Source: JBCCBV01 sp039033855
GTDB lineage: Bacteria > Planctomycetota > Phycisphaerae > Phycisphaerales > Phycisphaeraceae
Assembly: GCA_039033855.1 (NCBI GenBank)
Contig: JBCCBV010000009.1
Span: 1 to 64,000 of the forward strand
DNA length: 64,000 bases
Reading direction: 5' to 3'
Shown here one piece after another: positions 41,236 to 49,340 of the stretch. A program made the position numbers and the translations under genes. Position 1 is the first letter of the stretch; each line of letters opens with the position of its first letter. Below the pieces are notes generated by a model that saw nothing but the letters and a program-made list of their open reading frames with translations, did no database searches and was not told the origin of the DNA.

Positions 41236-42291
41236 TTAGCCGAGCACGACCTCGCGCCCGGTTTCGCTCGAAGCGTAGATGGCGTCGAGGGTCTTTTGTA
41301 CGGCGAGCGCCTGCTCGAGCGTACACATCAGCGGTTCGCTTCCCAGCAGGTGGTTGACGAAGTTGTGGAACCGGTCTTCGTGGGCGTAGGGCAGGTCGGC
41401 GTCGGGCACGGGCTGGACGCGGTACTCGCCGTCGGCCTCGGGGAAGCGGAACCACTGTCCGCCCACGGCCGACACGCCGGCCTCGCTGCCGAACAGCTCG
41501 ACGTCGTGCAGGCCTTCTTTTTCCTGGTGCCCGGCCCAGGTCACGTCGAGTTGGATGACCAGCCCGCCGGGGAACCGGATCAGCGCGGTGGCGGTGTCGT
41601 CGACGTCGAACACGCCCTCGGTGCGGTCGCTCTTGCCCCAGCCGCCTTCGCCGAGCCCGCGGTGGCCAAAGACGGTGTGCACCTGGCCCGTCACGGTGGC
41701 AGGGTCGAAGCGCCCGACCAGGTGCATGGCCAGGTCGAGCAGGTGCACGCCGATGTCGAGCATCGCGCCGCCGCCGGCGATCTGTTTGTTGCCGAACCAG
41801 GTGCCCAGCTTGGGGATGCCCGCCCGCCGGCGCCAGAGCGCCCGCACGTGGTACACCGCGCCCAGTTCGCCGGTTTCGACCAGCGCCCGGGCCCGCTGGT
41901 GCGCCGCGGGGAACCGCTGGTTCATGCCCAGGGTAAAGACCTTGCCCGACGCCCGGGCCGCCTCGGCGACGGACTCGGCCTCTTCGAGCGACAGCGCAAA
42001 CGGCTTGTCGAGGATCACGTGCTTGCCGGCCTGTAGCGCCTGCTTGGCCAGAGGGGCGTGGAACTTGTTGGGCACGGCGATATACACCGCGTCCACGTTG
42101 TCGTCGGCCAGCAGGGCCTCGGTGGTGGCGTGGCGGCCGGGCACGTCGAACTCGTCGCACAACGCGGCCAGGCGCTCGGCGTTCAGGTCGCTGGCGGCGG
42201 CGAATTCGGCCGAGCCGTGCTTGGCCAGCGACTTGCCGAAGCTGTAGCTGATGGCGCCGGCGCCGATGACGCCCAGGCGGATCGTGTCCAT
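41236..42291 (-). CDS. Gfo/Idh/MocA-family oxidoreductase
   Basis: A 351-residue NAD(P)-dependent sugar oxidoreductase. The Rossmann start is LGVIGAGAISYSFGKSL, and the family motif VILDKPFALSLEEAE carries the catalytic Lys. GGGAMLDIGVHLLDLAMHLVG carries the Asp and His that complete the site. It probably oxidises or reduces a sugar or cyclitol. The epimerase-like gene follows 81 bp downstream on the same strand. Confidence 0.92.
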   Translation of the reverse strand: MDTIRLGVIGAGAISYSFGKSLAKHGSAEFAAASDLNAERLAALCDEFDVPGRHATTEALLADDNVDAVYIAVPNKFHAPLAKQALQAGKHVILDKPFALSLEEAESVAEAARASGKVFTLGMNQRFPAAHQRARALVETGELGAVYHVRALWRRRAGIPKLGTWFGNKQIAGGGAMLDIGVHLLDLAMHLVGRFDPATVTGQVHTVFGHRGLGEGGWGKSDRTEGVFDVDDTATALIRFPGGLVIQLDVTWAGHQEKEGLHDVELFGSEAGVSAVGGQWFRFPEADGEYRVQPVPDADLPYAHEDRFHNFVNHLLGSEPLMCTLEQALAVQKTLDAIYASSETGREVVLG

Positions 42292-42404
42292 GTGCAGGCC
42301 CCTCTGTGGCTTGGGAAAGCCCGAGAGGATAGCCGCGGCCGGGCGGAACGCCAGCCGAGCGCCTGTGATTTACGCAACCCGATCCGCGGTTTTGGGTCGG
42401 CCGA

Positions 42405-42983
42405 TCAGTACACGATCGCCACGGCGTCTTCGATGGCCTCGACGGCCTGACGCACGTGGAACGGCTTCTTGAGATAGCCGTCGAACCCGCTCTGCAGCAG
42501 GTGCTGGGCCTGGCCGTCGGTCAGCTTGCCCGAGGTCGCGATGACCTTGGTCAGCTGCAGGTCGTTGTGCGAGCGGATGAGCTTGAGCACGTCTTCGCCC
42601 CGGACGTCGGGCAGGTGCATGTCCAGCAGCATGACGTGGGGGCGGAACTTCTCGCACTCCACGCCGGCGGCGAAGCCCGACGAGGCCGTGTTGACCTCGT
42701 AGTTGGCCTGTTCGACGAGCACCTTCTCCAGCACGTCGGTGATCTCCGACCCGGCGTCGACAATCAGCACGCGTGTCCGGCCCGACTGGATCCCGTCGAG
42801 CGGGATGTGGTGGGCCTTCATGAACTTGACCAGGCTGCTCAGCGGGATCCGCCGGTCTTTCGAGCCGGGGATCCGGTAGCCCTTGAGCTGGCCCGAATCG
42901 AACCACTTGCTGACGGTCCGGGGCGCCACGTTGCAGATCTTGGCGACTTCGCCGGTCGTCAGGATGTCTTTGGGCTTGGCCAT
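42405..42983 (-). CDS. Excisionase-type HTH fused to a response-regulator receiver
   Basis: A 192-residue protein. Residues 6-60 are a MerR/excisionase-like winged helix (TTGEVAKICNVAPRTVSKWF, then GYRIPGSKDRRIPLSSLVKFM). Residues 70-190 are a receiver domain with phospho-acceptor Asp121 (MLLDMHLPD), ATSGK and LKKPF. One of the paired Mg2+-binding acids is missing: the first strand reads VLIVDAGSE rather than VDD, so phosphorylation may be weak or altered. The order HTH-receiver is the reverse of most response regulators. GAGAAAGG precedes ATG 42983. No histidine kinase is adjacent. Confidence 0.87.
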   Translation of the reverse strand: MAKPKDILTTGEVAKICNVAPRTVSKWFDSGQLKGYRIPGSKDRRIPLSSLVKFMKAHHIPLDGIQSGRTRVLIVDAGSEITDVLEKVLVEQANYEVNTASSGFAAGVECEKFRPHVMLLDMHLPDVRGEDVLKLIRSHNDLQLTKVIATSGKLTDGQAQHLLQSGFDGYLKKPFHVRQAVEAIEDAVAIVY

Positions 42984-43168
42984 GGGCTGTTTACCTTTCT
43001 CCGAGGCAGTTCGATGCGACGCCTCCGCGCCGCCTGATCCCCAAGCTCATCGGCCGTTAGCGCGGCTCGATTAATCGCTACAAGGGTCATTTCCGCCGGC
43101 CGGGTCTGCCCGGCCCGGATAAACCGCACCGCCGGCGCCCGAATCGGGCCCGCTTTGGGAGCTCTGAT

Positions 43169-43885
43169 TTGACCGCACAACCCCTCCAGGCCGTGGTTTT
43201 CGACTTCGACGGCGTGTTATTCGACTCCGAGCCCCTCCATCAGCAGGCCCTGCAAGCCCTAGGGTCCGCTTTGGGTTATCCCGTATCAGACCAGGCGTAT
43301 CACCAGACGCTGATCGCCTTCGACGACCGCGACGCCATGCGCTGGATCGCCGGCCGGGCCGGGTGGACCCCCGAAAAAGCCGAGGCCGCGCTGCCCGGCT
43401 GGATGCGCGACAAGCAGCTGGCCGTGGAAGACGCGGTCCGGGAATACGGCGTGCCGGCCGTGCCCGGCGCGTTGGAGCTGATCGTCGCTTGCCGGGGTTC
43501 GGGCCTGCCGATCGCCATCGCCAGCGGGGCGACCCGGCGGGACATCGCCGCCATCCTCGATAAGGCCGGGCGGTCGGACGCCTTCGACGTGGTCGTGACC
43601 GCCGACGACGTGGCCCGCAGCAAGCCCGACCCCGAAAGCTACGCCCGGGCGGTGCGGAAGCTGGCCGAGCGGTTCCCCGACCACGACATCGCCCCGGCCG
43701 GTTGCGCCGCGATCGAAGACACCGCCGGCGGCGCGCGGTCGGCCGTGGACGCCGGCCTCGCGGTGGTGGGCGTCACGACGACCGGCCCGGCCGAGGCGCT
43801 GCGGGCTGCTGGCGCGGTGGATGTGTGCGACGGACCACATCAGATCGACGTCGAACGGTTGGTCCGGGCCGTGGCGGGGCGGTGA
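43169..43885 (+). CDS. HAD-superfamily phosphatase (beta-phosphoglucomutase-like)
   Basis: A 238-residue HAD hydrolase of the subfamily with a helical cap. The nucleophile is Asp12, with Asp14 as acid/base, in VVFDFDGVLFDSEPLHQQAL. Motif II is IAIASGA, motif III includes ARSKPDPESYARAV, and motif IV is AIEDTAGGARSAVDAG. A sugar phosphate or phosphoglycolate is a likely substrate. The start is TTG 43169 with GGGAG 8 nt upstream. Confidence 0.9.
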   Translation: MTAQPLQAVVFDFDGVLFDSEPLHQQALQALGSALGYPVSDQAYHQTLIAFDDRDAMRWIAGRAGWTPEKAEAALPGWMRDKQLAVEDAVREYGVPAVPGALELIVACRGSGLPIAIASGATRRDIAAILDKAGRSDAFDVVVTADDVARSKPDPESYARAVRKLAERFPDHDIAPAGCAAIEDTAGGARSAVDAGLAVVGVTTTGPAEALRAAGAVDVCDGPHQIDVERLVRAVAGR

Positions 43886-43960
43886 AGTCGTGAGAGGCGG
43901 GCGTGACGAAGAGGCGCGACGGATCGCTTGGCGCAGGCAGGCCGCACCGCGTGCAATTTG

Positions 43961-44000
43961 AAAGAAAAACGGCTCCGCCACGCAGATGGGGCAGAGCCGT
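43961..44000 (-). terminator. Rho-independent terminator of the sigma factor gene
   Basis: On the minus strand an ACGGCTCTGCC/GGCGGAGCCGT hairpin is followed by TTTTTCTTT. It lies 84 bp beyond the sigma-factor stop codon. The opposite strand has no T-run after the stem. Confidence 0.85.
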
Positions 44001-44083
44001 CGGGGTGGGATCGGGTTGTGCGGCCGGCCGAGTTCGCCGGGTTTTGCCAAGGCTTCCGTGGGCCGGAGGGGGCTTGCGGGGGG

Positions 44084-45094
44084 TTAGCCGAGGAACTCGG
44101 TCTCGACCTGTTCGCGGATCTTGTCCAGGGCCTTGTTCTGGATCTGGCGGACCCGCTCCTTGGTCACGCCAATCAGCCGGCCGACCTGCTCAAGCGTGAG
44201 CGGCTTGGCGTCTTCGACCTTCTTCTCGGGCGAGAGCCCAAACCGGTGGTCCAGCACCGCCCGCTCCATGTCGGACAGGTCGGCGGTGTTCTCGCGGAAG
44301 ATCCGCCCGACCTCGTCCACGCAGTCGTCTTCGTGGTCGGCCCGCTTGTGCTCGAGGTGGTTCGAGCGTTCGAGCTTGGGGTCGAAGTCGGTGGGGAACA
44401 TCGCCCGGTGCTTGCTGAGCTTGATGCCCTGACGGCTGAAGGCCTTGATGATGGCCCGGCAGGCGTAGGTGCTGAACTTGAAGCCCCGCCCGGCGTCGAA
44501 CTTGTCGGTCGCCCGCAGCAGCGCCATGTTGCCCTCGCTGATCAGGTCGGCGAAGTCGACTTCGTTCATCCGGGTCCGCTTGGCCATGGCCAGCACCAGC
44601 GCGAGGTTGGTGTTGGCGATCTGCTCGCGGTGACGCTCGGCCTTGGCGTGCCAGTCGAGCATCGCGCGGGTGGCGTCGGGGTCGAGCTCGGCCTGGAGCT
44701 TGAGCTCCTCGCGGATCCGGCAGACGCGGAACCGGTAGTAGTTGAACTGCTTGAACAGCGTTCGCTCTTGCGACGCGGTCAACACGATGGTGCCGGCCTT
44801 GGGGCGGAACCCGTTGGCCGTGACCGCCGAGTAATTGTCCATCAAAGGGTGGTACCAGCTGGTGTCGGGCTTGGGGACTTCCTCGGCGTCGGTAAACAGC
44901 TCGCGCACCGCGTCTTCGTCCGACAGGCCCAGCTCATCGAAAGGGATGAACTCGTACTTCTCATCGAGCAGACGCCGTGCCCGGCGGAGGTCGCGGGCCG
45001 AGAGGCTGCGCTTGCTCGGACGCATCGACAGCTCGGCGCCGCGGTGGCGGCGGACCTGGGCGAGCGGGCTCATGGGGTCGTGCATCAAGGTCAT
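44084..45094 (-). CDS. RNA polymerase sigma-70 family factor
   Basis: A 336-residue group 2-like sigma factor. Region 2 shows NTNLALVLAMAKRTRMNEVD, FADLISEGNMALLRATDKFD and GFKFSTYACRAIIKAFSRQG (core binding and -10 recognition). Region 4 shows LTLEQVGRLIGVTKERVRQI (-35 recognition). The N-terminal 130 residues are lineage-specific, with no long region 1.1. ATG 45094 has AAGGAA 6 nt away; the frame is open upstream, but TATAAA at 45192-45197 on the minus strand may be a -10 box within it. It is divergent from sodA. Confidence 0.9.
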   Translation of the reverse strand: MTLMHDPMSPLAQVRRHRGAELSMRPSKRSLSARDLRRARRLLDEKYEFIPFDELGLSDEDAVRELFTDAEEVPKPDTSWYHPLMDNYSAVTANGFRPKAGTIVLTASQERTLFKQFNYYRFRVCRIREELKLQAELDPDATRAMLDWHAKAERHREQIANTNLALVLAMAKRTRMNEVDFADLISEGNMALLRATDKFDAGRGFKFSTYACRAIIKAFSRQGIKLSKHRAMFPTDFDPKLERSNHLEHKRADHEDDCVDEVGRIFRENTADLSDMERAVLDHRFGLSPEKKVEDAKPLTLEQVGRLIGVTKERVRQIQNKALDKIREQVETEFLG

Positions 45095-45483
45095 GGCCAG
45101 TTCCTTGGCTCGGAGGGCGTGTTGAGCGATCGGTCCCGGATCGCCGGAGAGGTGGGGCCCGCCAAACCACGGGCGGGTGTCTCCGACTCCCTTTATACGG
45201 GCTGAGGCCTGTTTGGGTTCGTCCTGCCGCGTATTTCCGGGGGCATTTCCGCTCAAGCCGCCGCGCATCGCTTGCGGGCAAAAAGCCTGAACCGGAGCAC
45301 CCTCAAAGGGTTACGCAAACACTTTCGCAACCCGCGGGGGTTTGGATTCAGGTTCTTTCGCCGGCTTGACCATGCCGCCGGGGGGTCTAAAGTCGGGTTC
45401 GCGTTTGGCGGGGCTCCGGCTCGGCCGGCTGCGCGATTTTCACCCCGCTCCGCACGCCTTTTATCCCGACTGGACCCGACCCC
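45095..45483. other. 389-bp divergent control region of the sigma factor and sodA genes
   Basis: No gene is credible here. It holds TATAAA on the minus strand (45192-45197), a TTTCCGGGGG repeat at 45234-45243, an imperfect inverted repeat at 45308-45333 (GGGTTACGC and TCGCAACCC arms) that could be an operator, and the sodA promoter candidate at 45366-45393. Confidence 0.5.
45366..45393 (+). promoter_or_regulatory. Candidate promoter TTGACC-N16-TAAAGT for sodA
   Basis: TTGACC (45366-45371) and TAAAGT (45388-45393), spaced 16 nt, lie about 90 nt upstream of the sodA ATG. The -35 is one mismatch from consensus. Confidence 0.55.
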
Positions 45484-46116
45484 ATGGCCTTTGACCTGCC
45501 CGACCTGCCCTACGCCCACGACGCCCTGGCCCCCACCATCGACGCCGAAACGATGGAATTGCACCACGGCAAGCACCACGCGGCCTATACGGCCAAGCTC
45601 AACGGCGCCGTGGAAGGCACCGAGTTCGCCTCGATGCCCATCCGCGACCTGCTGGAGAACCTCGAGTCGGTGCCCGACGCCACGCGCGGCGCGGTGCGCA
45701 ACAACGGCGGCGGGTTCTTCAACCACAACCTGTTCTGGTCGGTCATGACGCCCGGCGGGTCGGCGCCCTCGGCCGAGCTGGCGTCCGCCATCGACGCCGA
45801 CCTGGGCGGCATGGACTCGTTCAAAGAGGCGTTCTCCAACGCCGCGGCCACCCGCTTCGGCTCCGGCTGGGCCTGGCTCTGCGTCGAGCCCAACGGCAAG
45901 CTGCACGTGACCTCCACCGCCAACCAGGACACGACCTTCATGCCCGCGTCCTGCGGCGGCCACGGCAAGGGCCACAACCCGATCCTGGGCCTCGACGTCT
46001 GGGAGCACGCCTACTACCTGACCTACCGCAACCGCCGGCCGGACTACATCAAGGCCTTCTTCGACGTGGTGAACTGGGCTCAGGTCAGCCAGAACTACGC
46101 CGCGGCCCAGGGCTGA
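45484..46116 (+). CDS. sodA: Fe/Mn superoxide dismutase
   Basis: Dismutates superoxide in the cytoplasm. The 210 residues are family length. Metal ligands are His27 (MELHHGKHHAAY), His81 (FFNHNLFW) and the Asp and His of LDVWEHAYYLTYRN. The segment FGSGWAWL and the TANQDT region fall between iron and manganese types, so the metal is not assigned. ATG 45484 has no obvious Shine-Dalgarno. Confidence 0.95.
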   Translation: MAFDLPDLPYAHDALAPTIDAETMELHHGKHHAAYTAKLNGAVEGTEFASMPIRDLLENLESVPDATRGAVRNNGGGFFNHNLFWSVMTPGGSAPSAELASAIDADLGGMDSFKEAFSNAAATRFGSGWAWLCVEPNGKLHVTSTANQDTTFMPASCGGHGKGHNPILGLDVWEHAYYLTYRNRRPDYIKAFFDVVNWAQVSQNYAAAQG

Positions 46117-46353
46117 TTCGGCCTGGCCCGTCGCCCGACGTCGCCGCCGGACAAAACGCGCGCTTCCCCGAGGGGCGGCCGACCGCCGTCCCTTTTGATT
46201 TGGGTTGCGCAACCCTCTATTGCGCATCTCAAGGGGACGCGATGCGCGCATGCCGCCATGGCTTGTTGCGCATTACGACCTTTGCGTTTCGGTCGTAGAC
46301 CACCCGGCTGATTGGGCCGTTTCGCCATTTCGCCGCGCGGCGCGCTTTGTCTT

Positions 46354-47433
46354 TCAGCCCCCGCCCACGGGCAGCGTCAGGATCGGCCCGGCGTTGCGGA
46401 TGTTGCCCGACTGCATCGCGAAGAGCTGGCTGACCAGCGCGAAGGTGGTTTTGCTGTTCAGGTCGCTGTCGTCGATGAAGAACCACGTCCCGCGGTAGTG
46501 CACGCTGACGTAGCTGTTGCCGGGCCGCAACGTCGAGGACCGCACGCGGAAGATCCCGCCGGTGACCTGCTGCCAGTCGATCTCTTTGCCGTTGGCGAAC
46601 TGCGCGGTAAACACCCGCTCGGCCCGGATGTCGTCCTCGGGCGCCTCGACCCCCTGGGCCAGGAAGAACAGCGTCGACATCAGCGACCGCGGGACGATGG
46701 TGATGCTCGTGCGGTTGAACGGGTTGGTCGCCTGTGCGATCTCGTACGACTCCGCGTCGGGGCGCAGCCGCAGCGTCTTGTAGAGCAGGTCGGTCTGCTT
46801 TTTCAGCCCGGGGTCGGCGCCGATGCGCATCTCGGCTTTGTTGCCCTTGCGGCCGATGGTCAACTGCCCGGCCCGCTGGAGGTCGCGGAACGCCTGCAAA
46901 ACACTGCGGAATTGCCGGAACTTCGGGTCGACCTCTGGCGTCGGGCCCGAGGCGCCCGGCGCGTTCTGCACGCCCGAGATCGACTGCACCGTCAGCCCGA
47001 ACAGCGTGTCCACCGGCCAGCCCGCGTTGTACAGCAGCATCAGCTTGTCGTTCGCCACCGGCTCGAGCATCTGCTGGATGAACGCCTGGCCCGTCACCGG
47101 GCGGTAGCTGATGGTCGGCCGTTCGTAGTAGATGCCGTTGCCCCCGACGCTGAAGCGGTCCTCGGACAAGATGCTCCACGAGCTGCTGAGCCGGCCCTCG
47201 AGGTTCAGCTGCGTGGCGATGTTGGCGATCTGCAGGATCGTGGGCGTATCGCGGTAGCGCAGCCGCACGATGTTCAGCAGCAGCTCCTGGTCCGACGTGA
47301 CCTGCACCGCTTCGTTGTAGGCCAGCCGGCCGTCGCGGATCGACGCCGGACCCACGATCGCGCAACCCGACGCCCCCAGCCAAACCAGGCTCAGCCAAAG
47401 ACACAAAACCGATCGGCGTTCGAAGACTCTCAT
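46354..47433 (-). CDS. Lipoprotein, unknown (359 aa)
   Basis: GAGGTG lies upstream of ATG 47433. The leader VLCLWLSLVWLGASGC ends in a lipobox. The mature start, VGPASIRDGRLAYNEAVQVT, with ELLLNIVRLRYRDTPTILQI, belongs to a lipoprotein family I have seen in diverse Gram-negative genomes without a known function. The C-terminus has YVSVHYRGTWFFIDDSDLNS and FALVSQLFAMQSG, conserved-looking patches that may bind a partner. The 286 bp upstream hold no gene I can support. Confidence 0.8.
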   Translation of the reverse strand: MRVFERRSVLCLWLSLVWLGASGCAIVGPASIRDGRLAYNEAVQVTSDQELLLNIVRLRYRDTPTILQIANIATQLNLEGRLSSSWSILSEDRFSVGGNGIYYERPTISYRPVTGQAFIQQMLEPVANDKLMLLYNAGWPVDTLFGLTVQSISGVQNAPGASGPTPEVDPKFRQFRSVLQAFRDLQRAGQLTIGRKGNKAEMRIGADPGLKKQTDLLYKTLRLRPDAESYEIAQATNPFNRTSITIVPRSLMSTLFFLAQGVEAPEDDIRAERVFTAQFANGKEIDWQQVTGGIFRVRSSTLRPGNSYVSVHYRGTWFFIDDSDLNSKTTFALVSQLFAMQSGNIRNAGPILTLPVGGG

Positions 47434-47719
47434 GCCCGTTGGCCCGGAGCACCTCAATGCGCAACGGGCAAAGTGCCAGCAGCGCTTAGGACTGGCCCGA
47501 GCCTAGCCCGCTGCGGCGGCCGTGTCACCCAACGGCCTGCGCATCGGTGCGCATCGGCGCGCAAGGGTTCGCGCGGATACGGCGATCGGGGGTCCGGCGC
47601 GCGCCCAGGGAGGCGCCCAGCCGTCAAAGCCGACACGGCTTCACACGTAACACGGCTGAGGCGTCTTCTAACGGGCGCGGGGGCTGGCCCAGGGTCCGGA
47701 TAAATCGTTCGCTAACGGC

Positions 47720-48271
47720 ATGACGCACCGCCGCCCCCTCCGCTCGGCCTGCCCCCGCCTCCGCCCCCAGAAAGACTCCCGCCGACGCACCGGTTTCTTG
47801 CCCCGGGCGTTCACGCTGGTCGAAATCCTGATCGTCGTGGTGATCCTGGGGATCCTGGCCGCGATCGTGGTGCCGCAGTTCGCCGACGCCACCACGGGCG
47901 CATCGCAGACGGCGTTCGTGAACAACGTCCGGTCCTTCGCCCAGGCAAGCGAGGCCTATTACCACGAGTTCGGCGAATACTTCGAGGACGCCGGCACGGG
48001 CAACGCCCCGGTCATGCTTGGCCGATACCACACGCCCGAAGAGTGGGAAAGCCTCACGCCCATCGGCGGGCAGTGGGACGCCGAGAACAACGGCGTCGGC
48101 GGGTACCAGTCGGCCGTGGGCGTCGTGTTCGGCGGGGCCGACACCGGCCCGACCCGCGACGACGCGTTCATGCAGCAGGTCGACGCGATCTTCGACGACG
48201 GCGACCTGGCCGACGGCGCGTTCCGCGAGATCCAAGACGACACCCGCTATTCCATGATCGTGCGCGAATAG
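47720..48271 (+). CDS. Type II/IV pilin-like prepilin
   Basis: A 183-residue protein. After a 30-residue basic leader comes FTLVEILIVVVILGILAAIV with Glu at +5, the N-terminal helix of type IV pilins and GspG/GspH pseudopilins. The residue before Phe is Ala (PRA-FTLVE) rather than the usual Gly, so processing may be inefficient or use another site. The globular part is short and acidic (DAENNGVGGYQS, DGDLADGAFREIQDD). No pilus operon surrounds it; the ATPase at 3107 is the only related gene in the window. Confidence 0.85.
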   Translation: MTHRRPLRSACPRLRPQKDSRRRTGFLPRAFTLVEILIVVVILGILAAIVVPQFADATTGASQTAFVNNVRSFAQASEAYYHEFGEYFEDAGTGNAPVMLGRYHTPEEWESLTPIGGQWDAENNGVGGYQSAVGVVFGGADTGPTRDDAFMQQVDAIFDDGDLADGAFREIQDDTRYSMIVRE

Positions 48272-48381
48272 CCCGGCGACTAGACCGTGGGCTCGGGCTC
48301 CGCTCGGGCGTCGCGTTGCCTGGCGCCGATTGGCGATGAACGGATTGGCCTTACGCCGTGCGATCCGCGAAGGATCGAGGT

Positions 48382-48699
48382 TTACGACGAGCGGTCGGGC
48401 AGTTCGCCGGTGTCGGCGTCGGGCACGTCGGCCGGGGCGTCGATCTCGCCGGCTTCGCCGCCGCCGTTGGCCTGGGCGTCGGCCGCGCGCTTCTGGGCCT
48501 GGGCGATGGCGGCCTTTTTGCGGGCCTCGTAGTTCTGCTGGATCACCTGGTCGGCGAAGGCCTGCACCGCGACCTCCATGACCAGCGGGTAGCGGTCGAA
48601 GGCGCCGTGGTACTGCTCGTGCACCGGGTCGTCGAGCTTCTCCTGGCTCTCGGCGGCGAACTTGGCCTGGACCAGGGCGACGGCTTGCTGCAGCTGCAT
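48382..48699 (-). CDS. Small helical protein, unknown (105 aa)
   Basis: Not recognised. Residues 1-72 are predicted helical (LQQAVALVQAKFAAESQEKL, VMEVAVQAFADQVIQQNYEA, RKKAAIAQAQKRAADAQA). The remainder is acidic and disordered. There is no signal peptide. The start codon has no clear ribosome site, so the call rests on codon-like composition and the absence of a better frame. Confidence 0.55.
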   Translation of the reverse strand: MQLQQAVALVQAKFAAESQEKLDDPVHEQYHGAFDRYPLVMEVAVQAFADQVIQQNYEARKKAAIAQAQKRAADAQANGGGEAGEIDAPADVPDADTGELPDRSS

Positions 48700-48896
48700 G
48701 GCGATGTCTCTCGTCGGTGGGGCTTCCCGCGGGGCGGGAGCGGGGCGGAACGGGTGCGGGCAACGCGGCCGGGCACTATAACGAGCCTTCCATCGGCCTT
48801 TGAGCCGCCCGAGGCCAGCCCGCCTTGCACGGGCCGTGCTCTCACCCCCTCCCTTCGCCCGACCTTCCGCCCACCCGTTCGATCGGAGCCCGCCCC

Positions 48897-49337
48897 TTGG
48901 ACCTTGCCGCCCGCTTGAAACAAGCCATGTTCGACGCGATGAAGGCCAAGGACGCCCCCCGGCGGGACGTGATCCGTGTCGCCCTGTCCGACGTGCAGGC
49001 CGAGTCCGAACGTCGGGGCGAGGCCCTGCCCGACGCCGACGCGGTCAAGGTGGTCCGCCGGATGGTCAAAGCGATGGACGAAACCATTGCCGCGGCGCCC
49101 GAGTCCGAGGCCGCCGCCAAGGCCAAGCAGGAGCAGGCCGTGCTCGCCGAGTTCCTGCCGCAGACCTGGGACGCCGCCCGCATCTCCGCGGCGCTGGCCG
49201 AGCACGAAGAGTCGCTCAAGGCCGCGGGCAACGACGGCCAGGCCATGGGCGTGGCGATGAAAGCCCTCAAGGCCCAGGGCGCCGAGGTCGACGGCGGCGA
49301 CGTCCGCCAGGTCGTCGCGGCCATCCGGGCCGGCTGA
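48897..49337 (+). CDS. yqeY: GatB/YqeY domain protein
   Basis: A 146-residue YqeY-type protein related to the tail domain of GatB/aspartyl-tRNA amidotransferase. It has LKQAMFDAMKAKDAPRRDVIR, the middle AVLAEFLPQTWDAARISAAL and the C-terminal GVAMKALKAQGAEVDGGDV. TTG 48897 with CGGAG 8 nt upstream gives the family-length protein; longer frames add only Pro-rich sequence. The precise function is unsettled even for the family. The K+ channel starts 4 nt after its stop. Confidence 0.9.
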   Translation: MDLAARLKQAMFDAMKAKDAPRRDVIRVALSDVQAESERRGEALPDADAVKVVRRMVKAMDETIAAAPESEAAAKAKQEQAVLAEFLPQTWDAARISAALAEHEESLKAAGNDGQAMGVAMKALKAQGAEVDGGDVRQVVAAIRAG

Positions 49338-49340
49338 GCC

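Noticed and set aside
46202..46297. Perfect palindrome GGGTTGCGCAACCC and a TACGACC/GGTCGTA hairpin after sodA
   Set aside because: Neither is followed by a T-run and no partner site elsewhere matches well enough to call an operator.
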